From Thermoguttaceae bacterium (GTDB lineage: Bacteria; Planctomycetota; Planctomycetia; Pirellulales; Thermoguttaceae), in the NCBI GenBank assembly GCA_017434455.1, contig JAFRFG010000035.1, positions 1-64,000 of the forward strand: a stretch of DNA of 64,000 nt. Direction: 5' to 3'. A model generated the notes under the pieces. That model was not told where the DNA came from and ran no database searches. It saw only the letters and a list, made by a program, of their open reading frames with translations. Shown one piece after another: positions 36,366 through 44,254 of the stretch. The position numbers were made by a program, and so were the translations under genes. Position 1 is the stretch's first letter. The number at the start of each line of letters is the position of its first letter.

Positions 36366-36989
36366 CTAGAAACGGCGGGAGTCCGCCCGAAGGACCTTTT
36401 TGACATCGGCCAGAACGTCTTTCGGGACGATTCCCTCCAGCAGCTCGATGATCGAGCGATTGATGTTTGCTTCCAGCTTCTTCTCGATGAAGAAGAAAAT
36501 CAGCATCATCCCCAGCAGGCAGTAGCCGACCAGGACCGTCAAGGTGCTGCCCCCCATAAAGCCGAAGGCCAGAACGGTGAAAACCACCCAGAAGAAGATC
36601 TGGGTCAAGTGGTCCATCGTATCGAGAACTTTGGCCATCTCCGGAGAGGTCTTGGCGAAGATCGCTTTCCCCGCCGCGCGAGCGGCCAGTCCCAGCGAGG
36701 TGACGTCCTTTTGGTCGCAGGTGTTGGGGCTGAGCATGATTTTGTCTTCCAGCGGGAGGTAGGCGTTTTGCGAATAGTCGTCGCTGCGTTCGATCGGGAC
36801 GGTCATCGATTTTTTCTGGAGCATCATTTTGACCGTCTCCCTGGCGGCATAGCCGGTCTGCACTGTGCCAAAGCGCGCCAGCGTCCTGTTGCTGCGGTGC
36901 TCGGAATACCACAGCAAGATGCCCATCGGAACCAGGGGGATCAGGTAGACCGTCACCCCGGAAAAAAATGAACGGATCCATTCCAACAT
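36366..36989 (-). CDS. Membrane protein of unknown function
   Basis: I do not recognise this 207-residue protein. It has one hydrophobic span near the N-terminus (about residues 10-27, VYLIPLVPMGILLWY), a hydrophilic middle of about 100 residues, and a longer hydrophobic region (about 127-165) that could form one or two spans. The C-terminal 40 residues are charged and probably cytoplasmic. An upstream start at 37118 is rejected because the ATG at 36989 follows GAGGAG by 10 bases and places a hydrophobic segment near the N-terminus. Confidence 0.6.
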   Translation of the reverse strand: MLEWIRSFFSGVTVYLIPLVPMGILLWYSEHRSNRTLARFGTVQTGYAARETVKMMLQKKSMTVPIERSDDYSQNAYLPLEDKIMLSPNTCDQKDVTSLGLAARAAGKAIFAKTSPEMAKVLDTMDHLTQIFFWVVFTVLAFGFMGGSTLTVLVGYCLLGMMLIFFFIEKKLEANINRSIIELLEGIVPKDVLADVKKVLRADSRRF

Positions 36990-37148
36990 AGGAATATTAC
37001 TCCTCGTATCGTGTTTGATAAATCGGTACAAAAGCGCATTGTTTTGTTTCACAAGCGCATTGTCTGCCGGGCAAGCGCAGATTCTTCCCCCAAGGGGGAG
37101 TTTTTCCGCTTGCGGCAAAACAAGAACGAAAGCCGTACTACAGAAGAA

Positions 37149-37556
37149 TCAAATGATCAGGACTCTCAGCAAAAGATGCCGCCGAAGGACAGAAGAGGTA
37201 CTCCCGGCGCGATGCTCGACGAGGTTCCCCCAAGCGCCCCGCCTTGCGGAGGACGTCTGGGGAAGGGGGGCCGCGCCGGTACGATTTTTCGAGGTTGTAC
37301 GGTGATGCTTAAGGGAAGGGCGGGCGATCGACTCGCAAGGGGTAAAACCGATCCCCCGGGGGGAATCGGCAAAACGTTCATGAAAGCCCACAGGGCTTTG
37401 GGAAGAGTCGATCTGATGAGCGAAAATACCGTCAGACGCCGTGTTCCGTCCTCCGACAACCGTCCCCTCCCGGCCGGGAAGAATCACTCCCGCCAAGGCG
37501 CAGAACAGGGCGAAAGCCAGAATCGCTTCGGCAGTGAGGGAGGAAAGTTGCTTCAT
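37149..37556 (-). CDS. Uncertain small exported protein
   Basis: The 135-residue frame begins with a plausible signal-like segment (LTAEAILAFALFCALAGVIL) but continues with an Arg/Pro/Ser-rich sequence that resembles random GC-rich translation. It starts 26 bases after the stop of the alpha/beta hydrolase gene on the same strand. The ribosome-binding site is weak. It may be a real short gene with an untypical tail, a decayed remnant, or no gene; otherwise the 570 bases between 37010 and 37582 hold nothing I can identify. Confidence 0.3.
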   Translation of the reverse strand: MKQLSSLTAEAILAFALFCALAGVILPGREGTVVGGRNTASDGIFAHQIDSSQSPVGFHERFADSPRGIGFTPCESIARPSLKHHRTTSKNRTGAAPLPQTSSARRGAWGNLVEHRAGSTSSVLRRHLLLRVLII

Positions 37557-37582
37557 GATTGGGAAATTTCCCGCGGTAGTTT

Positions 37583-38878
37583 TTACTGCTCGATCTTAAT
37601 GGGTGACCACTTCAGCAGCGTCGGGCTCGTTTTTCCTTTGACCTCGTCGATGAACGTTTTGATGGCGTCAAAGACCCCATAGGCGGGGAGGGACACCAGC
37701 TCGGTCGACTCTTTTTCGGTTTTGACCGCGATGAGTTTGATCTTACGATCCTCCTCGGGGACGGTCGGTTTTTCGCGGCCCAGCTTGCACTGGACATCAT
37801 GCGCGTTGTCGAGCGACTTCTTATCGAGCGAGCCGACCATCAGCAAACAGGCAAGCGGGGGTTTCCCCTTCAAGGCGCCGATTTGGGTGTAGACCTCATC
37901 GATGTTGGGGGAAACCGAGATAAAACATTTCGCGAACCGTCCTTTTTTCGCGGAGGCCTGCTGCCAGTCGTTGACGATCCAGGCGCCGCCAATCTCCGAG
38001 CCGAAACCAAAGCCGACCACGACCAGCCGGCGAAGGTTGAGTTTTTCTTCGTTGTGCAGGGCCAGTAAGAACTGGTACCACAGAAGACCATCGTACTGGC
38101 GCATCGCCTCAAAGTCGTCCTCGGAGAACGAGTCGACGAAATAGTCGTCTTTTTTGCGAACGGCAGGGCGATTTCCCCCCTCGGAAAAATCGTAGACCCA
38201 ACTGACGACGCTCTCACCGTGCCCCCGCAGATCGGGGACCAAGACAGCCATTCCTTCGGCGGCCAGCTGCTTGGCCAAGTCGAGCAGGTCGTCGGCACTC
38301 CCCTTTTTATCGTGAATCAGAAGAACCGGGACGGTATCTTTGGAGCCCTCTCCCTTGTAGAAAACCCCCGCCAGCTGGACGCGGTCTTCGGTGATGAACT
38401 GACCGTCTTCTCCCAGTTCGATCGCCTCATTGCCGGCGGCCGCCTCGTACTTCTGGAGAAAATCACCGCCGCCCCCGCCCGGGGAGAAATCGCCGGAGGC
38501 GTCCATGCCGAAATTCTCGGGAGAATCGGGATGACCGGGCGCGCCCCAATCGCCCGGGTCACTCGGCCGCTGTCCGGGGTCACCGGGGACCGGAGGGGGG
38601 GCCGGAACGTCCGCGCCGTCTTCACCCATCTCACCGCCAAATTCATTGGCGGGGGGGAATTCTCCCGGAGGAGCCCAGTTCCCCGCGGGGTCACCCCAGT
38701 TTTGATCGGCGGCCTGTCCCTGCTTCGCCGAATCTTTGCGTGACTTGCGGGAACGTTTCTGTCCCTCGGCGGCGGCCGAAGATGCCAGCTCGGCCGTCAA
38801 AACAAGAACAGCGGCGCACAGAACCCCCCAAAGGAGAACGCGGCGCTTGGTAAAAAAACAGGGAAGCAATCTGGTCAT
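37583..38878 (-). CDS. Secreted alpha/beta-hydrolase-like protein lacking the nucleophile
   Basis: The 431-residue protein has a signal peptide (hydrophobic stretch about 14-32), a basic patch, and a Pro/Gly/Asp-rich linker to about residue 140. From 160 on it shows an alpha/beta-hydrolase fold: VLLIHDKKG near 186-194 (oxyanion region), a canopy strand AVLVPDLRGHGES at 211-223, and the nucleophile elbow region VVVGFGFGSEIGG at 286-298. The position expected for the nucleophile (291) is Gly rather than Ser, Cys or Asp, so it is probably not a standard esterase. The partner genes are unrelated; hom lies upstream. Confidence 0.72.
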   Translation of the reverse strand: MTRLLPCFFTKRRVLLWGVLCAAVLVLTAELASSAAAEGQKRSRKSRKDSAKQGQAADQNWGDPAGNWAPPGEFPPANEFGGEMGEDGADVPAPPPVPGDPGQRPSDPGDWGAPGHPDSPENFGMDASGDFSPGGGGGDFLQKYEAAAGNEAIELGEDGQFITEDRVQLAGVFYKGEGSKDTVPVLLIHDKKGSADDLLDLAKQLAAEGMAVLVPDLRGHGESVVSWVYDFSEGGNRPAVRKKDDYFVDSFSEDDFEAMRQYDGLLWYQFLLALHNEEKLNLRRLVVVGFGFGSEIGGAWIVNDWQQASAKKGRFAKCFISVSPNIDEVYTQIGALKGKPPLACLLMVGSLDKKSLDNAHDVQCKLGREKPTVPEEDRKIKLIAVKTEKESTELVSLPAYGVFDAIKTFIDEVKGKTSPTLLKWSPIKIEQ

Positions 38879-38935
38879 CGGGAAAGTTCGCTGGGGAAAT
38901 ACCTACTTTTTGGGGGACGGTGTTTTTTCAAGCGC

Positions 38936-40246
38936 TTAGACGGCGGTATCCGGGGCGCCGACGGCCAGACGAACCGTCTTGGCCAGGTTGAACTCCAGGC
39001 AGTCGAGTTCTTCGACGGCGGTCCCAAGCGCTCCTTCGGGGGCGGGATGCGTGAGGATGATTAAACAGGCCGAATCGGACTGTTCGGCCGCTTCGGCCTG
39101 GAGCATCGAGGCGATGGATATATTGTGGCGGCCGAGGATTCCGGCGATTTCGGCGACCACCCCCGGCTGGTCACGAACCGTCATGCGCAGGTAGGCGCCC
39201 CCGACGATCTCCGACGACGGGAGCAAGGGAAGAGCGGGGCGGTCGGCGGCCCACATCCGAACAGCGCCGAAGGTCAGGGCCGTACGGCCGACGGCGGTAT
39301 CGATCACGTCGGAGCAGACGGCCGAGGCGGTCGGACGTTCCCCGGCGCCAAGACCCTGATAGAAGACCGGGCCGACGAAGTCGCCGATAATCTCCACGGC
39401 GTTGAAGGCGTCGCGAACTTTGGCCAGCGGGGCCGATTCCGGGATCAGCGTGGGGGAGACCTTCAGCGCCAAGCCGTTCTCACCTCGGGAGGCGGTCGCC
39501 AAGAGACGAATTCTTTTGCCGAGCTTTTTGGCGAACTCGATATCGACGGCCGAGACACTGTCGATCCCGGTGCGAGGGATCTCTTTCCAGGAGGCGACGG
39601 CGCCAAAGGCAAGCTGGGCGAGGATAGTCAGCTTTTGAACCGCGTCGGTTCCATCGACATCCATAGACGGGTTGGCCTCGGCGTAGCCCAGGTTTTGCGC
39701 CTGGCAGACCGCGTCGGCGTAGTCGGCACCGTCCGACTCCATTCGCGAGAGGATGAAGTTGCTCGTTCCGTTGACAATGGCGTTGATCGACTCGATACGG
39801 TTGGCCTGAAGCGACGTGGCGATGGAAGAGAGAATCGGGATTCCCCCGCAGACCGACGCCTCGAAGGCGATGGTGCGGCCGCGGCGGCGGGCGGCGTCGA
39901 AGAGTTCCGGCCCGTGATTGGCCAAAAGCGCCTTATTGGCGGTAACGACGTTTTTGCCCGCTTCGAGGAACTTTAAGACAAAGGTTCTGGCCGGCTCCAG
40001 ACCGCCGATCAACTCGATCACGATCGAGATTTCGGGGTTGTCGGTGATTTCGCTCAAGTTATCGGTCAGGATCCCTTCGGGAAGGTCGATCCCCCGATCG
40101 GTGGTGATATCTTTGTCACAGATCTTCAGCAGCTCGATCCGCTGGCCGGTTCGGCGAAAGATTTCCTCGCGCTTGCCCAGAAGAATCCGCGCCACTCCGG
40201 TTCCGATCGTTCCGAAACCAACCAGTCCAACCCCTATTTTTTGCAT
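38936..40246 (-). CDS. hom: Homoserine dehydrogenase
   Basis: The enzyme reduces aspartate semialdehyde to homoserine on the way to threonine and methionine. The 436-residue protein has the NAD(P) loop GLVGFGTIGTG near the N-terminus, the ANKALLANHG segment, the catalytic-domain motif GTSNFILSRM, and the YAEANPSMDVDGTDA segment with Lys further on. A C-terminal ACT domain (about 350-425, RMTVRDQPGVVAEIAGIL) suggests feedback regulation by an amino acid, probably threonine. The start is placed at the ATG at 40246; a TTG four codons earlier is possible. asd is in the same window at 13.8 kb but not linked. Confidence 0.94.
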   Translation of the reverse strand: MQKIGVGLVGFGTIGTGVARILLGKREEIFRRTGQRIELLKICDKDITTDRGIDLPEGILTDNLSEITDNPEISIVIELIGGLEPARTFVLKFLEAGKNVVTANKALLANHGPELFDAARRRGRTIAFEASVCGGIPILSSIATSLQANRIESINAIVNGTSNFILSRMESDGADYADAVCQAQNLGYAEANPSMDVDGTDAVQKLTILAQLAFGAVASWKEIPRTGIDSVSAVDIEFAKKLGKRIRLLATASRGENGLALKVSPTLIPESAPLAKVRDAFNAVEIIGDFVGPVFYQGLGAGERPTASAVCSDVIDTAVGRTALTFGAVRMWAADRPALPLLPSSEIVGGAYLRMTVRDQPGVVAEIAGILGRHNISIASMLQAEAAEQSDSACLIILTHPAPEGALGTAVEELDCLEFNLAKTVRLAVGAPDTAV

Positions 40247-40345
40247 GGTCAAAGCCAATTCTTAAAATCTTGTCTTTTAACGAACCGGTCTTCCCGGCGG
40301 CAGGAGCGCCGGGTATATTGTTCACAAACCGCCCCCCCGGCGGTT

Positions 40346-40373
40346 ATTATACAAAACAGTTCTCCCTTGATAA
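40346..40373 (-). promoter_or_regulatory. Possible promoter of hom
   Basis: On the minus strand TTATCA (40368-40373) is followed after 16 bases by a perfect TATAAT (40346-40351), about 100 bases upstream of the hom start. The -35 box matches consensus at four of six positions. Confidence 0.4.
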
Positions 40374-40406
40374 AGGGGCTTTCCGGACCGAAGGCAAGGC
40401 GTTTTC

Positions 40407-41498
40407 ATGACACTTTCCCCCCAGCTGACAAACGGTGAACAGACGCCGCGCTACTGGTATTTTTCGACCGCCCGCGGATCGGTTCCGGCGTTCAAATCCG
40501 AGCTGAAACAGCGGCTTCCCCAGCTGCGTCCCTCCTATTCTTCCGGCGGCTTTCTCACCTACAAGCAAGACGGCGCCGCGGTCTCTTCCGCTGTTATGAG
40601 GAAGCTTATCTTCGCCGGCACCTGTGTCGAGGCGATGGGAAAACTGGACGGCGGCAACCCCAAAAGCTTTTGGGAGATGGCGGTTCCCGTCTTGCAGCGG
40701 GAACTGGAGCCGCAGCGGCGATTCTGCCTGCATGTCTGGAGTCCCGACCTCGGCGGCTGCGGGGAACCGGCTTTAACGCCTGAAGTCAGACGGCTGTTTC
40801 ACGAAATCTCCGCCGAGGTTCCCGCCGCGCTGGCCGAACGGCTGGAACCGACCCCGGAGGCGAGGGAAGGTCAGTTGTGCTTAGATGTCATCGTCACCGC
40901 CGACGGTACCTGGTGGCTGGGCCGCCACCGGGCCGATTCTCTCCATCGGCGCTTTCCCGGGGGGCTCTTTCCCCTGACGCCGGCCCCCGACGCCGCCAGC
41001 CGCGCCTGGCTGAAGTTCGAGGAGGGACTTTGGTGGAGCGGTTTTCCTATCGGAATTGGTTCGCGCTGCGCCGATATCGGCGCGGCTCCCGGGGGCGGTT
41101 CTCAGGCGCTGCTGTCGCGCGGCGCCGAGGTCCTTGGGGTCGATCCGGCCGAGATGACCCCGTCGGTGCTGCGCAGCCCGAACTTTCGCCATCTGCGCGG
41201 CAAGATCAGCGCGCTGCGCCGAAGCGAGTTTCTCAAAACCCGCTGGATCATCGCCGATATGAACGTCGCCCCTTCCTATACCCTGGACGCTCTGGAAGAG
41301 ATTGTCCTGCGTCCCAAGATGGCCGTGCGGGGGCTTCTCTTCACGATGAAGCTCTTCTCCCTGGCGATGGCCGCCGATATCCCGGCTTATATCCGGCGAA
41401 TCAAATCTTGGGGGTTCAATCAGGTTCGGGTTCGCCAGCTGACGTTCAATCACCAGGAGGTGATGGCCGCGGCGCTGAAAAAGCCGTTCCGCCGATAA
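40407..41498 (+). CDS. RlmM-like 23S rRNA 2'-O-methyltransferase
   Basis: This 363-residue protein resembles RlmM, which methylates C2498 of 23S rRNA. The N-terminal half (about 1-190) is a THUMP-like RNA-binding region. The C-terminal half is an FtsJ-type methyltransferase with the SAM loop CADIGAAPGGGSQALLSRGA near residue 220, an acidic VDPAEM segment near 246, ADMNVAP near 287 and a catalytic Lys in FTMKLFS near 314. A Lys-Asp-Lys-Glu-type catalytic set is plausible. Length is like RlmM (about 366). It is probably expressed from the gap shared with hom. Confidence 0.75.
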   Translation: MTLSPQLTNGEQTPRYWYFSTARGSVPAFKSELKQRLPQLRPSYSSGGFLTYKQDGAAVSSAVMRKLIFAGTCVEAMGKLDGGNPKSFWEMAVPVLQRELEPQRRFCLHVWSPDLGGCGEPALTPEVRRLFHEISAEVPAALAERLEPTPEAREGQLCLDVIVTADGTWWLGRHRADSLHRRFPGGLFPLTPAPDAASRAWLKFEEGLWWSGFPIGIGSRCADIGAAPGGGSQALLSRGAEVLGVDPAEMTPSVLRSPNFRHLRGKISALRRSEFLKTRWIIADMNVAPSYTLDALEEIVLRPKMAVRGLLFTMKLFSLAMAADIPAYIRRIKSWGFNQVRVRQLTFNHQEVMAAALKKPFRR

Positions 41499-41641
41499 AA
41501 TAAGCGGGAATAATGGTGTTTTCGTTTTTTTGAAACCCGCTATACTTAAAAGCCACGATACGGCGGGTGATCCCGCGTGAAGATGCCAGACGCCGTTTTT
41601 CCCGGTGCTGTTTTTCCTTTCAAGGCGAACGAGGTGGTGAT

Positions 41642-42859
41642 ATGAACCCGTTGCACCCGTATCCCGACTTCGATTATTCGGCGGTTGAGATCAAAACCCC
41701 TTACTACATCATCGACCGGGCGCTGATCCGGCGCAATATGGAGATCCTCTCCGACGTCCAGAAAAGGACCGGAGCGAGGATTCTCCTGGCGCTGAAGGCC
41801 TTCTCGACTTGGGGGGTTTTCGATGAGATTTCGCCGTACATCTCGGGGGTCGCGGCCAGTTCGCTCAACGAGGCGCGGCTCGGACAAGACTATTTCGGCC
41901 GGGGGAAGGAGATCCATGTCTACTCTCCGGCTTACTCCGACGCCGAGATGGATCAGCTGTGCCGCATCGCCGACCATATTATCTTTAACTCCCTGGAGCA
42001 GTGGAAGCGTTTCCGCCCCAAGGTCGAGAGTTGCGGCCGAAAGATCCAGGTCGGGCTGCGGATCAACCCCGAGTACTCCGAGGTTCAGTTAGAGATCTAT
42101 AACCCGTGCACCACCCGCAGCCGCTTTGGCGTTCGGCTCGAGGGACTGATCGACGCCGGCGAGAACGCGCTCGACGGGATCGACGGTTTTCATTTCCACA
42201 CGATGTGCCAGCAGGGGTCCGACGTTCTTCAGCGGACGGTCGATGTCGTCTGTGAGCGGTTCGAGCGCTATTTCGACCGAATCAAGTGGATCAACTTCGG
42301 CGGCGGCCACCATATCACCCGCAAAGGATATGATGTGGATCGCCTCTGCCGCATTATCAACGACTTCCATTCGAAATATCATCTCGACATCATCCTCGAG
42401 CCCGGCGAGACTCACGTGATTCACACCGGTTTTTTGGTTGCCACGGTTCTGGATGTTATCGAGAACCCCAACGGGATCGACGTGCTGATCGTCGATACCT
42501 CGGCGGCGGCCCATATGCCCGACGTCCTGGAGATGCCCTATACCCCCGAAATTTTAGGCGCGCGCCGCAATATCGAAGATGCCGACGCCCCGCTGGAAGA
42601 AGGGGGATACAAGTATATCGTCGGAAGCAAGACCTGTCTGTCGGGGGACAATATCGGGGAATATATCTTCCCGAAGGCGGTCAAAATCGGAGACCGTCTC
42701 GTCTTTGACGATATGTCGCAGTACACGACCTGCAAGAACACCACCTTTAACGGGATCGAACTCCCGTCGATCGTCTCGTGCGATTCTTCCATCCCGGGAG
42801 ATACCTTCCGGGTCCATCGAATCTTCGACTACAACGATTTCCGCAATCGTTTAAGTTAA
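41642..42859 (+). CDS. nspC: Carboxynorspermidine/carboxyspermidine decarboxylase
   Basis: NspC decarboxylates carboxyspermidine or carboxynorspermidine in the alternative polyamine pathway using PLP. The 405-residue protein has the PLP lysine in LLALKAFSTWG near residue 44, the family signatures GLRINPEYSE, DGFHFHTMCQQ, NFGGGHH, and the late GSKTCLSGDNIGEY segment with the substrate-binding Cys/Asp. Length and motifs match NspC rather than diaminopimelate decarboxylase. The ATG at 41642 follows a GAGG-type site. The usual partner, carboxynorspermidine dehydrogenase, is not in the window. The serine acetyltransferase gene follows after 26 bases. Confidence 0.92.
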   Translation: MNPLHPYPDFDYSAVEIKTPYYIIDRALIRRNMEILSDVQKRTGARILLALKAFSTWGVFDEISPYISGVAASSLNEARLGQDYFGRGKEIHVYSPAYSDAEMDQLCRIADHIIFNSLEQWKRFRPKVESCGRKIQVGLRINPEYSEVQLEIYNPCTTRSRFGVRLEGLIDAGENALDGIDGFHFHTMCQQGSDVLQRTVDVVCERFERYFDRIKWINFGGGHHITRKGYDVDRLCRIINDFHSKYHLDIILEPGETHVIHTGFLVATVLDVIENPNGIDVLIVDTSAAAHMPDVLEMPYTPEILGARRNIEDADAPLEEGGYKYIVGSKTCLSGDNIGEYIFPKAVKIGDRLVFDDMSQYTTCKNTTFNGIELPSIVSCDSSIPGDTFRVHRIFDYNDFRNRLS

Positions 42860-42885
42860 GCGGTAAAGGGATATCGGCACGCGCA

Positions 42886-43866
42886 ATGTCCAGCGAAATT
42901 CCTCTGTCAGGTTTCCAGCCATCCAAGCCCGGTCCCAAGCGGCATCAGGCCTTGCTCGCCGAGCTGGCCGGAAAGCTCTGCCGGTCGTACATCGATGTTC
43001 CCTCGACACACCACCTGGGGCATTGTCCGCTCCCCAACCGTCAGGTGATTGCCGAGGTGATCGCCGATCTGTTCGAGATCCTCTATCCCGGGTTTCAGCG
43101 CCGCGATCGGCTCAATTTCGACAATATCCTCGATTTAGTCGGCGATACCTTCGAGCGCCTCTGCGAGACGCTCTCGGTTCAGTTCTCCCGCGCGTTCTGC
43201 CATGGCCGCCGGCAGGATACACACTGTACCCCCGAGCGGATGGATGCGCTTCTGGAGGCCGGACGCGAAAAGGTTTTCGCGTTTTTCGCTCTCCTCCCCG
43301 AGATCCGCCGCCAGCTCGCCCTGGACGTCGAAGCGGCCTATGTGGGGGACCCCGCCTGCAAGGGGCCCGAAGAGTTTCTCATCTGCTATCCGGGGTTGAT
43401 CGCCATCACCGTCTATCGTTTGGCGCATGCTCTGCTGGAACTGAATATCCCGCTGATTCCCCGTATGATGACCGAGTGGGCGCACTCGCGCACCGGGATC
43501 GATATTCACCCCGGGGCGAAGATTGGCCACCACTTCTTCATCGACCACGGGACCGGCGTGGTGATTGGAGAGACCTGCCAGATCGGCTCTTGGGTCAAAC
43601 TCTATCAGGGGGTGACCCTCGGCGCTTTGAGTTTCCCGAAAGATGAGCACGGGATGCTCGAGCGGGGGACCAAACGGCACCCGACCTTGGGGGATAACGT
43701 TGTGGTCTACGCCAACGCGACGATTCTCGGGGGGCAGACGGTCATCGGCAGCGGATCGGTCATCGGGTCGAGCGTCTGGCTGGTTCATTCGGTCGGGGAG
43801 AACACGACGGTGATGATCGAAAAACCGAAGCTCGTGGTTCGTTCGGGAGATAAACCTCTGGCGTGA
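42886..43866 (+). CDS. cysE: Serine O-acetyltransferase (EpsC-type)
   Basis: The enzyme makes O-acetylserine, the precursor of cysteine, from serine and acetyl-CoA. The 326-residue protein has an N-terminal helical region of about 190 residues, longer than in E. coli CysE, and a C-terminal left-handed beta-helix of hexapeptide repeats. HPGAKIGHHFFIDHGTGVVI near residue 207 holds the catalytic His and Asp. The late GGQTVIGSGSVIGSSV segment continues the helix. This long form corresponds to the EpsC subgroup. The ATG at 42886 is preferred over starts inside nspC. It lies 26 bases after nspC. The link to polyamine metabolism is not obvious and may only reflect position. Confidence 0.9.
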   Translation: MSSEIPLSGFQPSKPGPKRHQALLAELAGKLCRSYIDVPSTHHLGHCPLPNRQVIAEVIADLFEILYPGFQRRDRLNFDNILDLVGDTFERLCETLSVQFSRAFCHGRRQDTHCTPERMDALLEAGREKVFAFFALLPEIRRQLALDVEAAYVGDPACKGPEEFLICYPGLIAITVYRLAHALLELNIPLIPRMMTEWAHSRTGIDIHPGAKIGHHFFIDHGTGVVIGETCQIGSWVKLYQGVTLGALSFPKDEHGMLERGTKRHPTLGDNVVVYANATILGGQTVIGSGSVIGSSVWLVHSVGENTTVMIEKPKLVVRSGDKPLA

Positions 43867-43911
43867 GGACGTTTTCCGTTCCGCGAAACGGTTTTCCCAA
43901 GGTCCCCTCCC

Positions 43912-43939
43912 TTGATGAACCCGCTCAGGCGGCTATAAT
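43912..43939 (+). promoter_or_regulatory. Promoter of tRNA-Leu
   Basis: TTGATG at 43912-43917 and a perfect TATAAT at 43934-43939 are separated by 16 bases. The tRNA begins 40 bases after the -10 box. The -35 region shares the context CTTGATGAACC with the promoter at 50442-50470. Confidence 0.72.
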
Positions 43940-43979
43940 ACCACCTGTGATTTGCCCTTAGGGGCGCACGAGACAAAAA

Positions 43980-44065
43980 GCCGAAGTGGCGGAATTGGCA
44001 GACGCGCTAGGTTCAGGTCCTAGTCCTCGTAACTGGGGGTGAAGGTTCGAGTCCTTTCTTCGGCA
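43980..44065 (+). tRNA. tRNA-Leu (anticodon CAG)
   Basis: An 86-base class II tRNA. The acceptor stem pairs GCCGAAG (43980-43986) with CTTCGGC (44058-44064), followed by discriminator A. The anticodon stem CTAGG/CCTAG encloses the loop TTCAGGT with anticodon CAG at 44014-44016, reading CUG. A long variable arm follows, as in leucine tRNAs, and the T arm carries GGTTCGAGTCC. The 3' CCA is not encoded. Confidence 0.96.
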
Positions 44066-44076
44066 TCTATACAAGG

Positions 44077-44106
44077 CCAGCGGCATCCAGCCGCTGGTCT
44101 TTTTTT
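44077..44106 (+). terminator. Terminator of tRNA-Leu
   Basis: An 8-bp perfect stem CCAGCGGC/GCCGCTGG (44077-44084 with 44090-44097) with a 5-base loop runs into TCTTTTTTT. It lies 12 bases after the tRNA. Confidence 0.92.
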
Positions 44107-44173
44107 ATGTTTTTAAGCCCCCTTTTTGCCCGCGGCGGGGAAACTTGACGTTTTGCCGTTTCACGAAATGGAA

Positions 44174-44179
44174 TATAAT
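44174..44179 (+). promoter_or_regulatory. Likely -10 box of parB
   Basis: A perfect TATAAT is present 76 bases before the parB start. The best upstream hexamers are TTGCCG at 15 bases and TTGACG at 23 bases, neither at ideal spacing. Confidence 0.4.
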
Positions 44180-44254
44180 GGGGCAGGCGGTTTGGGATAA
44201 CCACCGTTGATCAGGAAGTATCATCGCCATCGTCAGGAAAAACGGAGTTGGAAT

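Noticed and set aside
37011..37682. A plus-strand 223-codon frame in the gap after the small membrane protein
   Set aside because: It overlaps the end of the alpha/beta hydrolase gene on the other strand, is Arg/Gly/Pro-rich and has no ribosome-binding site or domain.
43980..44065. tRNA-Leu as an integration site for a mobile element
   Set aside because: No integrase gene or repeated tRNA 3' end was found downstream; the next genes are parB and lpxB.
44158..44165. A functional parS site in the parB promoter
   Set aside because: Only one arm matches the parS consensus, so it is listed as a weak hint, not as a site.
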